DNA of 64,000 bases from Mycolicibacterium fluoranthenivorans (GCF_011758805.1 NZ_JAANOW010000001.1:1860001-1924000), one strand, 5' to 3'. Numbered from the stretch's first letter, positions 41,790 through 50,625 are shown. Numbers and translations: made by a program. Notes: generated by a model from the letters alone, not told the origin.

Positions 41790-42810
41790 AGTCGCACCTA
41801 CCGTTATTGGTCGAGGGTGGGGTCACCGCGGGTAACAGAATGTCGCTGCCGGCCGGGCCGTTGATCTTGATCTTGACCGAGCAGAAATAGATGTTGAAGA
41901 ACGACCCGTAGGCGCCCAGCGCGCTCAGTCGCAGGTAGTCCTCGGCGAGCGGCTCAATCGCGGCATTGACATCCTTCTTGCGGTCATCCAGTGCGGTGGC
42001 GAGTGGGCCGGTGTTCTCGATGACCCCCTGGAAGGGGCGCCGCGCGGTGCTCAGGACATCGGTGAGGTCCTGCTGTGCAGAGGCCAGTGGCGGCAAGCCG
42101 TTGGCAATGGGGTCGCTGCCGCGGCTCAGAGTCGTGACCAGCTGCTGGAGTTGGTCGATCCCGGTACTGAGGTCGGCGCTTTTCTCATCCGCTGCACTGA
42201 GCACGGTGTTGAGATTGTCGATCGTCTGGTCGATGAGTTGATCTCGGGCGGCAATGGTCTGGGTGAAGCTGGCGGTGTTGGCCAGCACAGTCGACAAGGT
42301 CCCGCCCTTGCCCTGCAGCAGTTCGATGAGGGCATTGCTGACCTCGTTCAGCTTGGCTCCGTCCAAGCCTTTGAGCACCGGCCGCAGACCACCAAGCAGT
42401 GCGTCCAGATCCAAGGCGGGTTTGGTGTTGCTGCGCGGGATCGTCGCGCCGGCAGGAAGTTTCCGTAGATCGCCGGGTCCGGCCAGGATCTCCAGGTAGC
42501 GGTCACCAGTGAGATTCTGATAGCGGATCGCGGCTCTCGTGGAGGTGTAGAGCTGCTGTCGTTTATCGACGGTGAAGGTGACCTCGGCATGATCACCGTC
42601 GATGGCGATCTCTTCGACGCTGCCGACCGGGATGCCGGCGATACGGACGTCCTGGCCGGTTTTGAGTCGCGAAACCGAGGTGAATTCGGCGTGATACACA
42701 GTGCTGGAGCCGAATCGGAATTGGCCGAACGTCACCACCAGCCCCGCTAGCACGAGCAGCATGACCACCGTGAACACGCCGACCTTGAGGCCGGTCCGGG
42801 ACGTGGTCAT
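41779..42810 (-). CDS. MCE family protein, MceB type
   Basis: A 343-aa protein with an N-terminal membrane segment (VGVFTVVMLLVLAGLVVTFG) and an MCE domain (AEFTSVSRLKTGQDVRIAGI). Cysteine-containing C-terminal segments (IYFCSVKIKI, GRCDFAK) are typical of MceB. The start overlaps the MceA stop by one base. Confidence 0.92.
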   Translation of the reverse strand: MTTSRTGLKVGVFTVVMLLVLAGLVVTFGQFRFGSSTVYHAEFTSVSRLKTGQDVRIAGIPVGSVEEIAIDGDHAEVTFTVDKRQQLYTSTRAAIRYQNLTGDRYLEILAGPGDLRKLPAGATIPRSNTKPALDLDALLGGLRPVLKGLDGAKLNEVSNALIELLQGKGGTLSTVLANTASFTQTIAARDQLIDQTIDNLNTVLSAADEKSADLSTGIDQLQQLVTTLSRGSDPIANGLPPLASAQQDLTDVLSTARRPFQGVIENTGPLATALDDRKKDVNAAIEPLAEDYLRLSALGAYGSFFNIYFCSVKIKINGPAGSDILLPAVTPPSTNNGRCDFAK

Positions 42811-44066
42811 CAGTAGTCGTCTCGTTCGGCGTAGGCGCCGTTGAACAGGAACTGCAGCGTGGAGGGGGCGTCGAACTGTAGTTCGGTGTTCGGCTGATAG
42901 GGGACATAGGCGTTGTCGGTAACCAGGAACGGTGGTCGATACCAGGAGCCTGCGCCCTGTTTAGTGGGCAGGTCCGGCAATCCGCGGCAGTTGGGCCCAC
43001 CGGAGGCGTTGACGATCGGCAAACTCTCGGGATACGTGTAGGCCGGCGAACCGGGGATGAAGCCGGCGTTGACGAACAGTGCGGGTTTCACACCGCCGAT
43101 GTAGGGGCCGAACTTTTTGTACGCCTTCGCCAATGCCGTGATCAGGCAGCCATATTCGGGTGAATAGTCGCTCAAGACGGTCAACGGAGCGCGGAGTCGT
43201 TGGATCGCCGCGATCAAGTCACCTTCGGCCGGCGCGAGGGTGTCGGCGCCGGCAGTGGCGACGCCGGCCGCGGACAGCAACGTGGCACTGAGATTGTCTT
43301 GCTCGTCGACGACTGTGCGGCTGATGGTGGGGACATTGCCCAGAGCGGACACCAGGTCGTCGGCGGCGGAGCTGTAGATGTCGGCGGTACTGCTCAGTTT
43401 CTGGATATCAGACTGCAGCGTGGGTAGGTGCGGGTTGATCCGGCTCATGAGATCGCCCAACGTGGCTAGGGTGTCTCCGAGGTTTTTTCCGTTGCTGCGC
43501 AGTCCATTTCCCAACGCAGTGAGCGTGGTGTTGAGCTGCACGGGGTCGATCTTGCGCAGCGTGTCGACCAATGTCTGGAACAAGGTGTTCACTTCAAGGC
43601 TGACGTCTGAGGCCTGTAGGTGGGCACGTGGGGATAGCCGGTCGGCGGTCGGGTGCTCGGGCAACTGGAATTCGACGGACTTCGCGCCGAAGATCGTGTT
43701 GCTGGCGATCCGTGCGGTCACGTTGGCCGGGATCTTGGCGAGTTCGTCGGCGCGGATCGCCAGGGTCAGCTGCGCCGAGGCCCCGTCATAGTCGATCTGG
43801 GACACGGTGCCGATCGGGACACCCAGAAATTTGACCTTCGCGTCGCGATCCATGACCAGTCCCGCACGCTGGGACGTGAGGGTGACCGTGTCAGTGTCGG
43901 CGAACGCGCCCTGATACCCCAGATAGACGACGCCCGATGCGAAAGCAAGTAGCGCCGTCATCACTGCCGCGGCGACGCGTACGTGAGCGCGACGACTCAC
44001 CCGACGCTCTTCGTTGCTGCATCGCACACCGACCGCGACGGCGAATTGGTGCGCGCGCATCGCCAC
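42810..44066 (-). CDS. MCE family protein, MceA type
   Basis: A 418-aa protein that opens the mce operon. The anchor is VRVAAAVMTALLAFASGVVY (about residues 29-48) and the MCE domain follows (QRAGLVMDRDAKVKFLGVPI). The basic N-terminus before the anchor suggests the true start may be the in-frame GTG of SRRAHVRV. In known mce loci two yrbE permease genes precede mceA. Here the upstream 230 bp are a divergent promoter and the next gene runs the other way, so no permease is encoded. The operon must borrow a YrbE/MceG transporter or use a different one. Confidence 0.93.
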   Translation of the reverse strand: MAMRAHQFAVAVGVRCSNEERRVSRRAHVRVAAAVMTALLAFASGVVYLGYQGAFADTDTVTLTSQRAGLVMDRDAKVKFLGVPIGTVSQIDYDGASAQLTLAIRADELAKIPANVTARIASNTIFGAKSVEFQLPEHPTADRLSPRAHLQASDVSLEVNTLFQTLVDTLRKIDPVQLNTTLTALGNGLRSNGKNLGDTLATLGDLMSRINPHLPTLQSDIQKLSSTADIYSSAADDLVSALGNVPTISRTVVDEQDNLSATLLSAAGVATAGADTLAPAEGDLIAAIQRLRAPLTVLSDYSPEYGCLITALAKAYKKFGPYIGGVKPALFVNAGFIPGSPAYTYPESLPIVNASGGPNCRGLPDLPTKQGAGSWYRPPFLVTDNAYVPYQPNTELQFDAPSTLQFLFNGAYAERDDY

Positions 44067-44105
44067 ACCGGCAGCGGCGATGAGTCTGCCGGTGTGGCGA
44101 GCGCG

Positions 44106-44125
44106 GCGTCCGCGTTTCGGACGCG
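44106..44125. promoter_or_regulatory. Short hairpin in the mce divergent region
   Basis: GCGTCCG and CGGACGC arms flank CGTTT. It lies in the mce leader and could be a regulatory stem or a weak terminator. Confidence 0.35.
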
Positions 44126-44157
44126 GGCAGCGATCGGGCGCAGAAACATATTGATCG

Positions 44158-44181
44158 TTATAACATCACACGTGATATAAA
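44158..44181. promoter_or_regulatory. Palindrome in the mce / EBP-like divergent promoter
   Basis: An AT-rich palindrome centred on ACACGT (TATAACATCACACGTGATAT begins at 44159), with ATCAC and GTGAT arms, lies between the divergent mce operon and membrane-protein gene. Its size and symmetry fit a TetR operator. The TetR at 35.7 kb is the obvious candidate. Confidence 0.55.
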
Positions 44182-44296
44182 CCTAGTCGGATCGAAGCTC
44201 AGATTCGTATCCAGGTTGTCGTCACCCGATGTGTGGGCCGGCGCCCCGCAAGGCAGGTTTCGCGACCGGCCCTGCTCCCTCAATGCGGAGGTTCAC

Positions 44297-45058
44297 ATGA
44301 CAGACACGATCGCTCGTGACGGCAAGCGGGAGTCATCGGCCAAGCGCGGACTGTCCTCGCTTCAGAAGGCGCTCTTCGGGGTCCTCGCGTTCTTCTTCGC
44401 CATCCATCCGGTGTTCTGGTATCTGGAGTTCCACGCCGGGGTATCCCACGCCGTAGCGTCGACAGTGTTGGTGCTCGTCGTCGTCGGATGCTTTGCGACA
44501 GCGCTGATCTTGCCGTGGCTGCCACTACCCGATCAGCGCGACCGCACCAAGTGGGAGCGCCTGAGTGCGATGGTGATCGTCTGGGTGTTCATCGCACTCA
44601 TCCCGCGTTTCATCTGGGAACTGCCCTGGCTTCTGCTCTTCGATCAGATCCGCGCCGGCGTCGAAAGCGGGTCGCTCTGGACCTACATGTGGTCGCCGAT
44701 TCTCCTTGGCGGAGACGCCCGCTACCTCAACGGTGATCCGCTCATCGTCTGCATGGAATGGATCGCCCTGTTCGTCGGCCTCTTCGAGGCGTACGCGCTA
44801 GGTCAGTTCTTCCGAAACGGAAAGCGATTCACCAGCATTCAGCTATCGCTGATTATGGCGGGAATGATCGTGGAGGTCACTCTGCCAGCTGTCTACTTCG
44901 GCGTGGAAATCGCCAACAACCTGCAGAGCATGTCCAGCCCAGTAGAAATGTGGGTCAAGTTCGTCCTGATCAACGTCCTCTGGTGCACCATGCCACTGGT
45001 CACCTACTTCTGGGGTGTCCGCAGGCTGACTCGCCAAGATCTTCAAGTGAAATTCTAG
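44297..45058 (+). CDS. Emopamil-binding (EXPERA-like) membrane protein
   Basis: A 253-aa protein with about six or seven hydrophobic segments. I recognise the mycobacterial emopamil-binding family layout: FIWELPWLLLFDQIR, the soluble DARYLNGDPLIVCMEW, and VEVTLPAVYFGVEIANN. Members of the EXPERA superfamily bind or isomerise sterol-like lipids. The ATG at 44297 is followed by a polar N-terminus. It is divergent from the mce operon across a palindrome, which suggests co-regulation and a lipid or sterol uptake theme for island C. Confidence 0.75.
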   Translation: MTDTIARDGKRESSAKRGLSSLQKALFGVLAFFFAIHPVFWYLEFHAGVSHAVASTVLVLVVVGCFATALILPWLPLPDQRDRTKWERLSAMVIVWVFIALIPRFIWELPWLLLFDQIRAGVESGSLWTYMWSPILLGGDARYLNGDPLIVCMEWIALFVGLFEAYALGQFFRNGKRFTSIQLSLIMAGMIVEVTLPAVYFGVEIANNLQSMSSPVEMWVKFVLINVLWCTMPLVTYFWGVRRLTRQDLQVKF

Positions 45059-45486
45059 GTTCCATTTACATGCTTGGCTGCATGGTTAGCGGACAAGACG
45101 GGTAGGGCGCCACGCTCCGGCAATGCGCTTCCGTCGGTGGTTGCACAACGACTCACCCCACTCTAGGTAGTGACTGATCGTTGGCAGGCGATGTCTGGAG
45201 TGGGTAAGCGCCCTGTGCCGATTCAGGTCGGTGACCATTGGCCGGAGGCGCTGACTCGCAATCACCGGGTCCGGTGTTCGAAACCATGACGCCGTTGGAA
45301 CTGCGTGTGGTCTCGTACCTGGCAGATTTGGGAACAAATACCTGGCAGATTTGGGAACAAATTTGGGAACAAAACTCTGCGAAACCCCCTCCGAGCGGTG
45401 GGATCGAGCGCTATAGCCCGGACCATGCACCCAGAATGACCTGCACTTTTGGAACTCAACGTAGGTGCAAGAATTCCCGGTATCTA
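45059..45486. other. Right end of island C
   Basis: No intact gene. On the minus strand the frame contains SQSFVPKFVPKSARYLF, resembling the tails next to the other att copies. A 23-bp tandem repeat is at 45316-45361. Confidence 0.4.
45316..45375. repeat. 23-bp tandem repeat near the island end
   Basis: Two full units start at 45316 and 45339 (each containing CTGGCAGATTTGGGAACAAA), followed by a partial TTTGGGAACAAA. TTTGGGAAC is the same motif seen after the att copies. Confidence 0.8.
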
Positions 45487-45530
45487 GCTCATAACCCAGA
45501 GGTGCAGGTTCGAATCCTGTTCCCGCTACC
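45487..45530 (+). other. Fourth attachment-site copy (right boundary)
   Basis: Matches the tRNA 3' half from CTCATAA to CCCGCTAC with one missing base and one C-to-T change. This damages the T-stem, so it is not a tRNA gene. It is the rightmost copy and probably the end of the island stack. Confidence 0.85.
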
Positions 45531-45538
45531 AGTAGGAA

Positions 45539-45570
45539 CGGCCCCCGGAGATCTCTCCGGGGGCCGTTTT
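45539..45570 (+). terminator. Hairpin following the right att copy
   Basis: 12-bp stem CGGCCCCCGGAG / CTCCGGGGGCCG with loop ATCT and TTTT. Confidence 0.85.
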
Positions 45571-46277
45571 CATGCCCATTGGCAACATTTGCAAAGCCAA
45601 CGAGTTCGGGAAATTGTGGGCGCGCGGGTTTGGGGGCGGAGAGGGTCACGCACTCGGTCTCCAATTCCTTCGTGGCATGGAACTACAAGCAGTAGTTCAC
45701 CGCGGGCTCTCGCTGGCGCCAGTTTGCGGGCATCCCCAACGAGGATGGCTTCTTCTTGCGCACCGCGGTGCCGGTGGTCGGCCGCCGGCGTGTTCAAGCT
45801 CGGCCCGACGCTGAGCTAGCGATCATCGAGGGCTCAGTTCACACCGGCAGTCCGGCAATGCGAACCTCCGTCCTTAGCGCAGTCGCCAAGCAGCATCTGG
45901 GGCTGCCTCAGTCCTAGTAGATGTGGGAGGGATGTTTCTGGTCTCAGTTGCGCCCATCGACCTTGTCGTTGCTCGATGCAGTGGGGGCTGTGTCGGTGAG
46001 ATGGCTGGGCTCTGCGCATGGAAGGTTGCCCGATAGCCACCACTCTTACAGGATTGACATTCCAGTCGCGGATATGTGAGGGTGCGCCATCGGGGTTGTG
46101 CTGGGATCTTCCGCATCTGTGACGGGTGAATGTGCGCTGCGCAGTATCGGGCGAGATCGCCGAGATTGTTGCTGTGGGCTAGATCACCGTTCGGTTTCGG
46201 GGTGGGTTCCCGACTACACCTTGCAGATGCTCGTCGTAGCTGGCGGGCCGGGGATCTGAATTTTGGGGGGAATGATC
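45571..46277. other. Gene-poor stretch after the island stack
   Basis: About 700 bp. An att-type tail (GCAAAGCCAACGAGTTCGGG) comes first. A frame at about 45,700-45,780 reads WRQFAGIPNEDGFFLRTAVP and may be a gene remnant, but it lacks a start and a family. Nothing else is supported. Confidence 0.35.
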
Positions 46278-47525
46278 GTGGGGGATTTTCTGCCGGGTGA
46301 CCGGTCGGGGTGGAGTATCGGTCGGTGGTGGCAGGTCAGCTTCGCGTTGATCGTCACGGTGGCGCTCACCGTGGGTGGGGTGCACTGGCTTTCTGACCGA
46401 GGCCGGCCCGGTGCCGGTGCGGGGTCGGTTTCGCTAGCTCAAGGATTCGCCGATGCCGCGTGGGCCGCATTCAGTGGATCCACCACCGTCACCGCGGCCG
46501 ATGCGGCGTTGACGGCGGGGCAGCGTGCGGCGGGCTTGCCGACCGACCCTGTTGCCGGGTTGACCTCGAACACTGCGGCGGGGCCGGTGCAGGTGGTGCT
46601 GCCCGCAGGTTTGGGTGCTGCCCAGCACACCTCCGGTGGGCAGGTGGTCTACCCCGATACCGGTGCCGGGTTCGACATGCTGGCCGAGAACACCGCCACC
46701 GGGACCCGCACGGTGGCCCGCATCAACACCGCTGGTGGGGTGCGGATGGTCACCACCTTCGTGCGCACCCCGGCCGATACGGTGATGCTGGCCCACACCA
46801 ACGGCTACCTGACCATCAACCGGGCCACCCCGACCGCCGAGACCGTCGGCATGTTCGCCCCGGCGGAAACCCGCGACGCCACAGGCCGACTCGTTCCGTC
46901 GTCGTACGTGGCGCGTCAACTACGACCCGGCCTGTATCAACTGTCGGAGGTCATCGACCCCCGCCCGGACACCGTGTGGCCGGTCTTCGTCGACCCGCCG
47001 CTGCATGTGGGCGGTATGGGTGGGGCACCGTTGCCGGCCGGACTTTTCGATTCTTTCACCTCCACGATCAGCAGTGCTGCCAGCGCAGTAGGGGATGCGG
47101 TCACCACTGCCGCGTCGGCCACGGTGTCCGGGGCCAAAGCTGTGGGCACGTTCGTGAAGAACAACCCAATGGAAACCGCGATCATCGTCGCCGGTGCCGC
47201 GGTCGCGGTCACCGGTGTGGGCGGGCCGGCCGGGGCAGCCGCGATCGCCGCTGCCGTCGCCAATGTGAGTGCCGCCGGTTTGCAGATCGCCTCAGAAGCC
47301 ATGCCCGACAACCAAGCCCTCGGTGTGGCTTCCACGTTGGCGGACGTCGCGACGATGTTCACCCCGACCGGGGCGGCGAAGAAGATCGCCGAAGAAGCAA
47401 GAAGAAGAAAAAGAAGAGCAGCCAACACCATCCCAAACCGAAGGGCTAGACCGAAGGAGTCCTCACATGGCTCGCACCCCGCTGCACCAAGCGGCTGTCC
47501 GGGGAACCCAGGACAGTGTTCGTGA
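46278..47525 (+). CDS. Membrane-anchored toxin-like protein with Lys-rich tail
   Basis: About 415 aa. An N-terminal transmembrane helix (WWQVSFALIVTVALTVGGVH) is followed by an extracytoplasmic domain and a second Ala/Gly-rich hydrophobic region (IIVAGAAVAVTGVGGPAGAA). The C-terminus is basic. The GTG at 46278 is six bases from GGGGGGA; an ATG at 46272 is possible. Near 47,400 an A-rich run (aagaagaaaaagaag) separates two reading outcomes. The printed frame runs to 47525 into the ankyrin gene. The other reads KKKKKKSSQHHPKPKG and stops at 47449, 17 bp before it. Layout and partner suggest a polymorphic toxin with a lost or very short toxic tip; no catalytic domain is visible. Confidence 0.6.
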   Translation: MGDFLPGDRSGWSIGRWWQVSFALIVTVALTVGGVHWLSDRGRPGAGAGSVSLAQGFADAAWAAFSGSTTVTAADAALTAGQRAAGLPTDPVAGLTSNTAAGPVQVVLPAGLGAAQHTSGGQVVYPDTGAGFDMLAENTATGTRTVARINTAGGVRMVTTFVRTPADTVMLAHTNGYLTINRATPTAETVGMFAPAETRDATGRLVPSSYVARQLRPGLYQLSEVIDPRPDTVWPVFVDPPLHVGGMGGAPLPAGLFDSFTSTISSAASAVGDAVTTAASATVSGAKAVGTFVKNNPMETAIIVAGAAVAVTGVGGPAGAAAIAAAVANVSAAGLQIASEAMPDNQALGVASTLADVATMFTPTGAAKKIAEEARRRKRRAANTIPNRRARPKESSHGSHPAAPSGCPGNPGQCS

Positions 47526-47862
47526 CACGATCGACGAAGGTTTCGACGTCAACGAACCCGACGCCGACGGCCTCACCCCCCTGCACATGGCCGCCATCAA
47601 CAAGAACTATGACGCAGCAAAGGCACTTCTGGAAGCCGGCGCCCAGGTCGATCTCCAGGACAAATGGGGAAACACGTCCCTATGGCGTGCCGTCTTTGGC
47701 AAGGACGGCACTTTACCCCTCGTTGAGCTACTCATCCATTACGGTGCAGACCCCACTATCGAGAATGAAAGCGGGAACAGCCCGCTGAAACTAGCGCAAC
47801 GACTCCAGAAATCGGACTACTTGGATGCCTTCGCCAAAAGGGGTCCCGAGGCCAACAGCTAG
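47467..47862 (+). CDS. Ankyrin-repeat protein (possible immunity protein)
   Basis: A 131-aa protein of about three and a half ankyrin repeats (TPLHQAAVRGTQDSVRDTID, TPLHMAAINKNYDAAKALLE, TSLWRAVFGKDGTLPLVELL). It starts at the ATG at 47467 with GAAGGAGT upstream. Ankyrin proteins directly downstream of contact-dependent or secreted toxins often serve as immunity factors. The coupling to the gene upstream supports that reading, but it is an inference. Confidence 0.85.
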   Translation: MARTPLHQAAVRGTQDSVRDTIDEGFDVNEPDADGLTPLHMAAINKNYDAAKALLEAGAQVDLQDKWGNTSLWRAVFGKDGTLPLVELLIHYGADPTIENESGNSPLKLAQRLQKSDYLDAFAKRGPEANS

Positions 47863-48198
47863 CATTGCGTTTCTACTTGCTTCCGAACCGTTGCCGGTAT
47901 CCTCGCGAGGGCCGTTAACCAATCTGGTTGTGGTGGCCCCTGATGGGACCGGTGTCGTGAAGATGCTGGCCGTGGTTCACCCTTGCGGCCCCGGCCGTTG
48001 GCAAACGCCTATCTCGTTTCCGGACCGGGAGTCCTTTCTCTAGACCGTGCGCGTCGCGGCGGGGTCGCAAGGGTTCTTGTCGGTGGGATTAGCCGCGTGG
48101 TTCTTGCCCACCGCACGGATACAACGCCTCAACGTTCACGAGCCGAGAGCTCTGTCATAGACGGGCGCCGTGCGGGTTCGCTGGTTTGGGAGGTTGAG
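47863..48198. other. Spacer after the ankyrin gene
   Basis: About 335 bp with no supported gene; contains the ribosome binding site (GGGAGG) of the next small gene at its right end. Confidence 0.35.
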
Positions 48199-48438
48199 AT
48201 GATGCTTAGCGTGGGGGAGCAGCGCGGGCGATGGATTGAGGCGACAAAACACGTGGCCGCTGGGAGCTGGGACAATATTCGTTGTCCCGCAAATGATGAC
48301 GAATTCCTTGAAATCCATGTGAGTGAGTGGCGTTCCGATCCGGAGGCGCCGACCATGCATGAGTACCGACTGCGCTGCCCCCGCTGTGGCGCTGAGAACT
48401 TCATGCATGGGCCTCAAAAGTACAGCCCGAAGGGCTGA
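48199..48438 (+). CDS. Small zinc-ribbon-like protein
   Basis: A 79-aa protein with a CP near residue 29 and LRCPRCGAENF near the C-terminus, giving a possible three- or four-cysteine zinc site. GGGAGGTTGAG lies just upstream of two adjacent ATGs. No family is recognised. Its place among toxin/immunity-like genes suggests an immunity or accessory role, unproven. Confidence 0.55.
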   Translation: MMLSVGEQRGRWIEATKHVAAGSWDNIRCPANDDEFLEIHVSEWRSDPEAPTMHEYRLRCPRCGAENFMHGPQKYSPKG

Positions 48439-48572
48439 CTACGCCGCTGGCAATGTACGAATAGCTGGTGCAGGCCATCAGTGGTGACGGGTTATCCATG
48501 TGGTGCACTTCGTCCAAATCGACGCATCTATCGGGCCTATTCCAGTCAACGAGAAGGCCGAGCCATCTCGCC

Positions 48573-48932
48573 TCAGACCACAATTATGCGATCGCCGTTT
48601 TTTATAGTAAAACACTCATAATTTTCGTCCGAGTCGTGCAGTATTAGCGTGTATTCATCATCGAATACCAGAAACAAGGCGCGTTGAGTGGACTTAATAT
48701 CGGTGATCGTCTTACCGAGAAAGTCTACGAGATCACTGGCAAGCGAGCGCGGGTCTTCTGCCAATCTACGTCCACGAATGTGGGTGACGATCTCGATGTC
48801 GGCCATGATGACGATGGAGATCGTAGGATCATCGAAGCGAAGAATTAGCTCATTCTCGCCAAAACACATCTGCTGTAGCAACTTCCGGTCGAGAAAGTCG
48901 AAATTCTCTTCGGGTGAAATGCCGTACACCAA
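48573..48932 (-). CDS. Immunity-like acidic protein
   Basis: A 119-aa acidic protein with alternating strand-like segments (ELILRFDDPTISIVIMADIE, RALFLVFDDEYTLILHDSDE) and a low-GC coding sequence (near 47% by eye), unlike its neighbours. The pattern matches the DUF6188-like immunity class in style; exact membership is not certain. No partner toxin is adjacent, so it may be an orphan immunity gene. Confidence 0.6.
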   Translation of the reverse strand: MVYGISPEENFDFLDRKLLQQMCFGENELILRFDDPTISIVIMADIEIVTHIRGRRLAEDPRSLASDLVDFLGKTITDIKSTQRALFLVFDDEYTLILHDSDENYECFTIKNGDRIIVV

Positions 48933-49264
48933 CGTCCCCTTACGCGTTCGAATATCAGGCTATACGACGTCATGTTACTAGATTTGGTTGACATTCGCTT
49001 TCGCTCGCCTGAATCTAAGCGAGGCCATGTCATTCTCATTGGCAAAGCTTTTTGAAAATCTTCGCAAAGCGAACGAATTGTTGTTGACGGACCTGGAACG
49101 CCGTGTGTGCTGGCGAGGCCACGTGACGCTGAAATACGCAATCGAAGCCAGACCAGATCAAAACTGCAATGAGCATTTCATACCGTGGAGTGTGGAGACC
49201 GTCGTGCGCTCCGCCAGGCTCTCGGTCGGATACCTCATTGGCGGTGGGGCCGGCATATCAATTC
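48933..49264. other. Low-GC spacer with a weak open frame
   Basis: A + strand frame from 49027 (MSFSLAKLFENLRKANELLL) runs out without a family signature and into the end of the MocR gene. Possibly a decayed gene. Confidence 0.3.
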
Positions 49265-50602
49265 TTAGCGGTAGATCTCTGCATCGACGGCCTGCCTGAC
49301 CGTCCTCATCGTCACGCCGAGGGTGTCGATGTCCGCGGAGCCGAGGGCGAGTCGAAGCGCCTGCGGGACCTGGCCGGAGATGGAAAAGGGTTCGGCCGTC
49401 GACACGGAGATGTTCTCGCGCAGCAGTGCTGCGGCGATCCGGTCTACGCGGGCTGGCTCGGGCAGCGGGAGCCATACGTAGTACGACGAGGGGTGGGTGA
49501 TGAGCGCCAGGTCACCGAATGCCTCACGGGCGATGGCTTGTCGGGCCCGCGCGTCTGCACGTTTTTCGCTTTCGAGCCGGTCGACGGTGCCGTCGTGAAG
49601 CCAGCGGGTCGCGATGGCTGTCGTCAATGCCGGCGTGTTCCACGTGGTGGCGCGGATGGCGCGCTCGATCGCAGAGATCAATGATGTTGGGGCAGCGAGG
49701 AACCCGACACGCAGCCCGGTGGCGACGCTCTTGGACAGCCCCGATACATAGACGGTGCAGGCGGGGGCCAGCGCGGCCAGGGGAGGGGGTGGCTTCTCGT
49801 CGAGGTAGGCGTAGGAGGCATCTTCGATGATGAGGAGTTGATGTTCTTGGGCAATGTCGACCAGGCGCCGTCTCGCAGCGAGGTCCATGACCCAACTCAA
49901 CGGGTTGTGCATGGTCGGCATCGCGTACACGGCGCGAACCCTGCGCGTGGTGCACAGGCGGGTGAGCGCGTCGAGGTCCGGACCGTTCTGGGTCGACGGG
50001 ATGGGTGCCAGTTCGAGGTGCAGACTTTCGGCGAGCACTTTGAAGCCCGGGTAGGTGAGGGCGTCGGCGGCGACCACGTCGCCGGGGCGCAGTGCCGCCA
50101 GCATCGTGGTGGTGAGTCCGTGCTGTGCCCCGTTGACGATCAGCACGTGCTCGGCGTCGACGGCGAGTTTCCGGCGTCGTAGGTGCTCGGCGAAGACGGC
50201 GCGCTCGTGTGGTCGGCCGCCGTGGGGCTGATACCGCAGCAGAGTTTCCAGGTCACCGGAGTTCGCGAGGTCGCGTAGTGCCTGCCGGAGTGTCTCGGCC
50301 TGACCGGGCACCGAGGGGTAGTTGAAGTTGAGATCGACGGTGCCGCTTCTGGTGACCTGTTGGTCGATGCCATGGCCGGGGGACAGCGTGACCTCCCGCA
50401 CGAAGGTGCCCCGCCCCTGTTCGGCGCTGACCAGGCCCATGGCTTCGAGTTCGGCATACACCCGCGACGCGGTCGCCAACGCGATGCCCTCGCGGGCGGC
50501 GAGGTCGCGATGGGTGGGCAGACGTGTTCCCGAGGTCAACCGCCCCAAGCGAATATCGGACGCCAGCGCGTCCACGATCGTCTTGTAGCGGGGAGCCGGC
50601 AC
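49265..50602 (-). CDS. MocR/PdxR-type transcriptional regulator
   Basis: A 445-aa fusion. A GntR winged helix (about residues 1-75, THRDLAAREGIALATASRVY) is followed by a class I aminotransferase domain that binds PLP through the lysine in YVSGLSKSVATGLRVGF. MocR proteins usually regulate genes for vitamin B6, amino acid or related metabolism and often act on a divergent neighbour. Here the neighbour is a DJ-1/PfpI-family gene. The 78-bp intergenic region has a near-palindrome (ATTGTATCTAGAACAAT, 50609-50625). Confidence 0.92.
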   Translation of the reverse strand: MPAPRYKTIVDALASDIRLGRLTSGTRLPTHRDLAAREGIALATASRVYAELEAMGLVSAEQGRGTFVREVTLSPGHGIDQQVTRSGTVDLNFNYPSVPGQAETLRQALRDLANSGDLETLLRYQPHGGRPHERAVFAEHLRRRKLAVDAEHVLIVNGAQHGLTTTMLAALRPGDVVAADALTYPGFKVLAESLHLELAPIPSTQNGPDLDALTRLCTTRRVRAVYAMPTMHNPLSWVMDLAARRRLVDIAQEHQLLIIEDASYAYLDEKPPPPLAALAPACTVYVSGLSKSVATGLRVGFLAAPTSLISAIERAIRATTWNTPALTTAIATRWLHDGTVDRLESEKRADARARQAIAREAFGDLALITHPSSYYVWLPLPEPARVDRIAAALLRENISVSTAEPFSISGQVPQALRLALGSADIDTLGVTMRTVRQAVDAEIYR

Positions 50603-50608
50603 GCCGCG

Positions 50609-50625
50609 ATTGTATCTAGAACAAT
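50609..50625. promoter_or_regulatory. Near-palindrome in the MocR / PfpI divergent region
   Basis: ATTGTATCTAGAACAAT, centred on TCTAGA, is imperfect by one position. Candidate MocR-binding site. Confidence 0.4.

Noticed and set aside
45086..45664. Minus-strand frame with VAGTGFEPAPLG
   Set aside because: Same artefact at the right att copy; no protein family is supported.
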